Origin: Gnetum montanum
Taxonomy: Eukaryota > Streptophyta > Gnetopsida > Gnetales > Gnetaceae
Reading direction: 5' to 3'
DNA length: 32,092 nucleotides
Assembly: GCA_015680685.1 (NCBI GenBank)
Contig: MNCI01022467.1
Location: 202,215 to 234,306, forward strand
This document shows positions 29,660 through 32,092 of the stretch, one piece after another. Under the pieces are notes generated by a model that did not search any database, was not told the origin of the DNA, and saw nothing but the letters and a program-made list of their open reading frames with translations. How positions within the stretch are numbered: position 1 is the stretch's first letter; each line of letters begins with the position of its first letter. Position numbers and translations under genes: made by a program.

Positions 29660-32092
29660 TCTCCATGGTGACTATGCTATGGTTAAAGCATTGAGAAGCC
29701 TTGAAGTGGATTCCCAAATCCAAAATATTGCCAAAACCCACCTCACAACTAACCATGTATGTCATAAAACCTTATGTCCAAAATGGAAAACTAGGTGTTG
29801 GCATTGATCAAAACTGAACACCAAGGAAGGCCAAAACTCTCACCAAAACCTACTATTTTGGGCAACTACACTGATCAGTAGCCTAACTACATTGGCTAGC
29901 ATAGTCAAAAATGGGATAGTGTACTCTACCATCAACCAAACTCTCGATTAACTCCAAAATTACCACACCATACACCAAACCCTAACCAAAAATATCGGCA
30001 ACTCTGAAATTCCATAAAATTGGTCAAAAAGCATCAAAATTCATTTTCCTTGCATGGACTATGCTAGGGGAGTCCTCAACTACACTAGATAGCATAGTCC
30101 TAGCATAGTTAAGGAATAAATACCAAAAACCAAAAATATATCCCAAAACAACACACTTTGAATTCCAAAGTCTCTAATAAGCCCAAACCCCAAGAAAACC
30201 AAGAAAAAAAAAAGAAATTTCCTACTACCACATTCAAACTACACTAGGGATTACCATGACTATGTTGGCTAGTGTAGTCCTAGTGTAGTTAAGAGAGGAT
30301 GAATAATTAAAACCCAAATATCACCTCCAAATTAATATATTTTGACCTTACAAATCCTTTGGCACCTCTGGTACCCTCAAAATAGCAAATAATTGATTCA
30401 AAACAAGCCAAACTCCACCCCAAACTTGTGACTACATTGGAGATGATTCCATCTATGCTAGCTAGTGTAGATGTATGAGGGATGAATACCAAGAGCCAAA
30501 AGTATCAATTAAAATAACATACCTTGGATACCACACCATTTGAGAACTCCTGGTTAGCATGAAATGAAAAATAACCAAGTATAAACTAGATGAAACCTAC
30601 TCTGGGAGTGACCTTAACTATGCTATCTAGTGTAGTCCCAATGTAGTTGGATGAGATTGAACCACTAAAACCAAATAATAATCCCAAACTATCATACCTT
30701 GCATTCACATCTTTCTAGGACTTCCAACAATCTCAAATTTCCAAGTAGTAAAATCAAATTCATCCAAAACATACATTAAACTTGTGACTATGCTAAAGAA
30801 GCCTAGGACTATGCTAGCTAGTGTAGTCCACCTATGAAAACATTAAAATAAGCTAAGGACATGTCAAATCAACTTTCCATGATATCATTTCAACTCCAAA
30901 ACCCTGTTGGAGACTTCAAGAGCCACTAAACCCTATAACTTGAGTTGGAAATGTCAAAACTCATCATAAATTCCACATCTACACTAGGACTATGCTGGCC
31001 AGCATTTTCTAATGGTGTATGGCCATATTGACATTAAAGCAACCATCAAAATTGACCATATTAAGCTTGAAACCCTAGTTTTGAATACTGGTAATCAAAG
31101 AACTTAAAAACCTAGTTGATTGACCATGAAATTTCACCAAAATTTAAATTTTATCTTGTGACTATGCTAGAGTAGGCCTAGACTACACTAGCCAATGCAA
31201 TCCCAACATAGTCATGGTCCTAGGTTAATTTGACTAGTGCTTCAACACACCAAATAGCCTAAAACCTGACTTGAAAATATAAAACTTTGCTTGGCCTTAC
31301 CCTATTCCAAATTCACATTGTTTTGATCCCAAAAATGTTAGGTTTACCTCATCTATGCTGAGGCCAAGCTCAACTACACTGGCAAACATAGTCCAAATAG
31401 GAAATTATCATTTCAGTACTTAGAAAACCTCCAAAATCAACTATCCTAGGACAAAGACATGGTAGGAAACATTAGTAACCATATGAATCTAAACACCTAG
31501 TCAATTGATCATGAAAACCTACCTAGAACCAAGACTTGTGTGTGACTACATTTGAGTAAGCCAAGAATACATTGGCTAGCATAGTCATGGCTCTAAAATA
31601 GTTATGTTAATACTACAACCAACAAAAACTTATCATCCTAAGCCAAAACCTCAACTGTAAAAACTAGTAACTTAAGGACTTGAAAACTTAATTGATTGAT
31701 CCTAAAACTCCACAAAAATTGAGTATTCACATAGTACTACACTAAGGCAACCCTTGACTATGCTAGCTAGCATAGTCCAAGCATATTCATGATCCTAGGA
31801 TGGTTTGACTAACACTATACAACTTAAAATGGCATAAAATTTAACTCAAGAAGTCCAAAAATCTTGAAACCTTGAAGAAAGTCATAGTTTGAATTCATTT
31901 GATCATGAAAGGCTCAAAAATTATCCCAACTACAATGAGATAGGAAAATACGACGTTGGCCAATGTAGTCCAAGTGTAGTCATGATGTTGGGAAAGTTTA
32001 ACCAGTGTCATGACACTCTAAATGATCCAAAAATTAGCTTCAAAGTCTAAAACCTCACTTGACCCTACCCAACTACAGTTCCACCCTATTTT
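29660..32092. repeat. Array of ~190-bp repeats with a palindromic 'ctatgctagctagcatag' core, running off the right edge
   Basis: A core of two half-motifs, 'tgactatgctag...' then 'ctagctagtgtagtcc', recurs near 29,870, 30,055, 30,240, 30,430, 30,610, 30,785, 30,970, 31,160, 31,355, 31,550, 31,735 and 31,935, about every 180-200 bases. Sequence between cores is also related: several units have 'aacttgtgacta' before the core, and 'catgatcctagg...gtttgact' after it (for example 31,200-31,240 and 31,785-31,815). At 31,756-31,777 the core is a perfect 22-bp palindrome. The units are clearly diverged, so the array is old. Its cores resemble the U3 motifs of copy B at 21,480-21,930, so it may be U3 or pre-LTR sequence of copy B. 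It contains no coding frame. Confidence 0.75.

Noticed and set aside
29660-32092. CRISPR-like array, because repeats recur at regular spacing
   Set aside because: Units are ~190 bp, diverged, and related along their length; the setting is a plant genome, so this is a satellite-type tandem repeat.
1-32092. tRNA, rRNA or intact host gene
   Set aside because: I scanned for clover-leaf-like blocks, conserved rRNA stretches and long uninterrupted frames and found none; all longer frames belong to decayed retroelements.

Overview
The window looks like intergenic DNA from a large plant nuclear genome. It is AT-rich by eye, has no intact ordinary gene, and is filled with old, stop-riddled LTR retrotransposons of the Ty3/gypsy type. 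The depth of decay and the absence of young LTR pairs suggest a slowly turning-over genome such as a gymnosperm. The lineage is inference; the retrotransposon content is read directly from translated domains.

Layout. (1) 1-~7,020 holds copy A of a gag-type element on the minus strand: U3 with near-palindromic 'gctatgctac' motifs (~6,470-6,955), a TATA box (6,280), a candidate primer site (5,690), a long gag frame (5,447-2,271), a protease domain (~2,300-1,664), a minisatellite (1,281-1,540), then a gene in the opposite (plus) orientation that runs off the left edge (125-1,129). No reverse transcriptase or integrase lies between the protease and the opposing gene. (2) 7,254-7,384 is a 52-bp tandem repeat, and 7,385-~7,835 is a fragment of a related gag. 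(3) ~9,400-16,340 holds an autonomous-type but dead Ty3/gypsy element on the plus strand: LTR-like promoter sequence, candidate primer site, gag, zinc knuckle, protease, reverse transcriptase, RNase H and integrase. (4) 18,700-~21,350 is a decayed ORF with a long coiled coil that I cannot assign. (5) ~21,400-32,092 holds copy B of the same family as copy A, now on the plus strand: U3 motifs, TATA, primer-site motif, gag (23,050-26,215), a minisatellite, then the opposing gene on the minus strand (29,242-26,915) with recognisable exons and introns, followed by an array of ~190-bp repeats with a palindromic core that runs off the right edge.

Main point. Copies A and B are strongly diverged, in opposite orientation and ~20 kb apart. 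Both have the same unusual design: a sense gag ORF, a minisatellite at the meeting point, and a convergent multi-exon gene on the other strand, with RT and integrase missing. The long fourth exon of that gene is 821 nt in A and 824 nt in B, in the same reading phase, with no net frameshift in either. This suggests that a spliced antisense gene is a real component of a non-autonomous, gag-only LTR retrotransposon family. The coding parts are now pseudogenes by stop codons, many of them at glutamine codons as expected from cytosine deamination.
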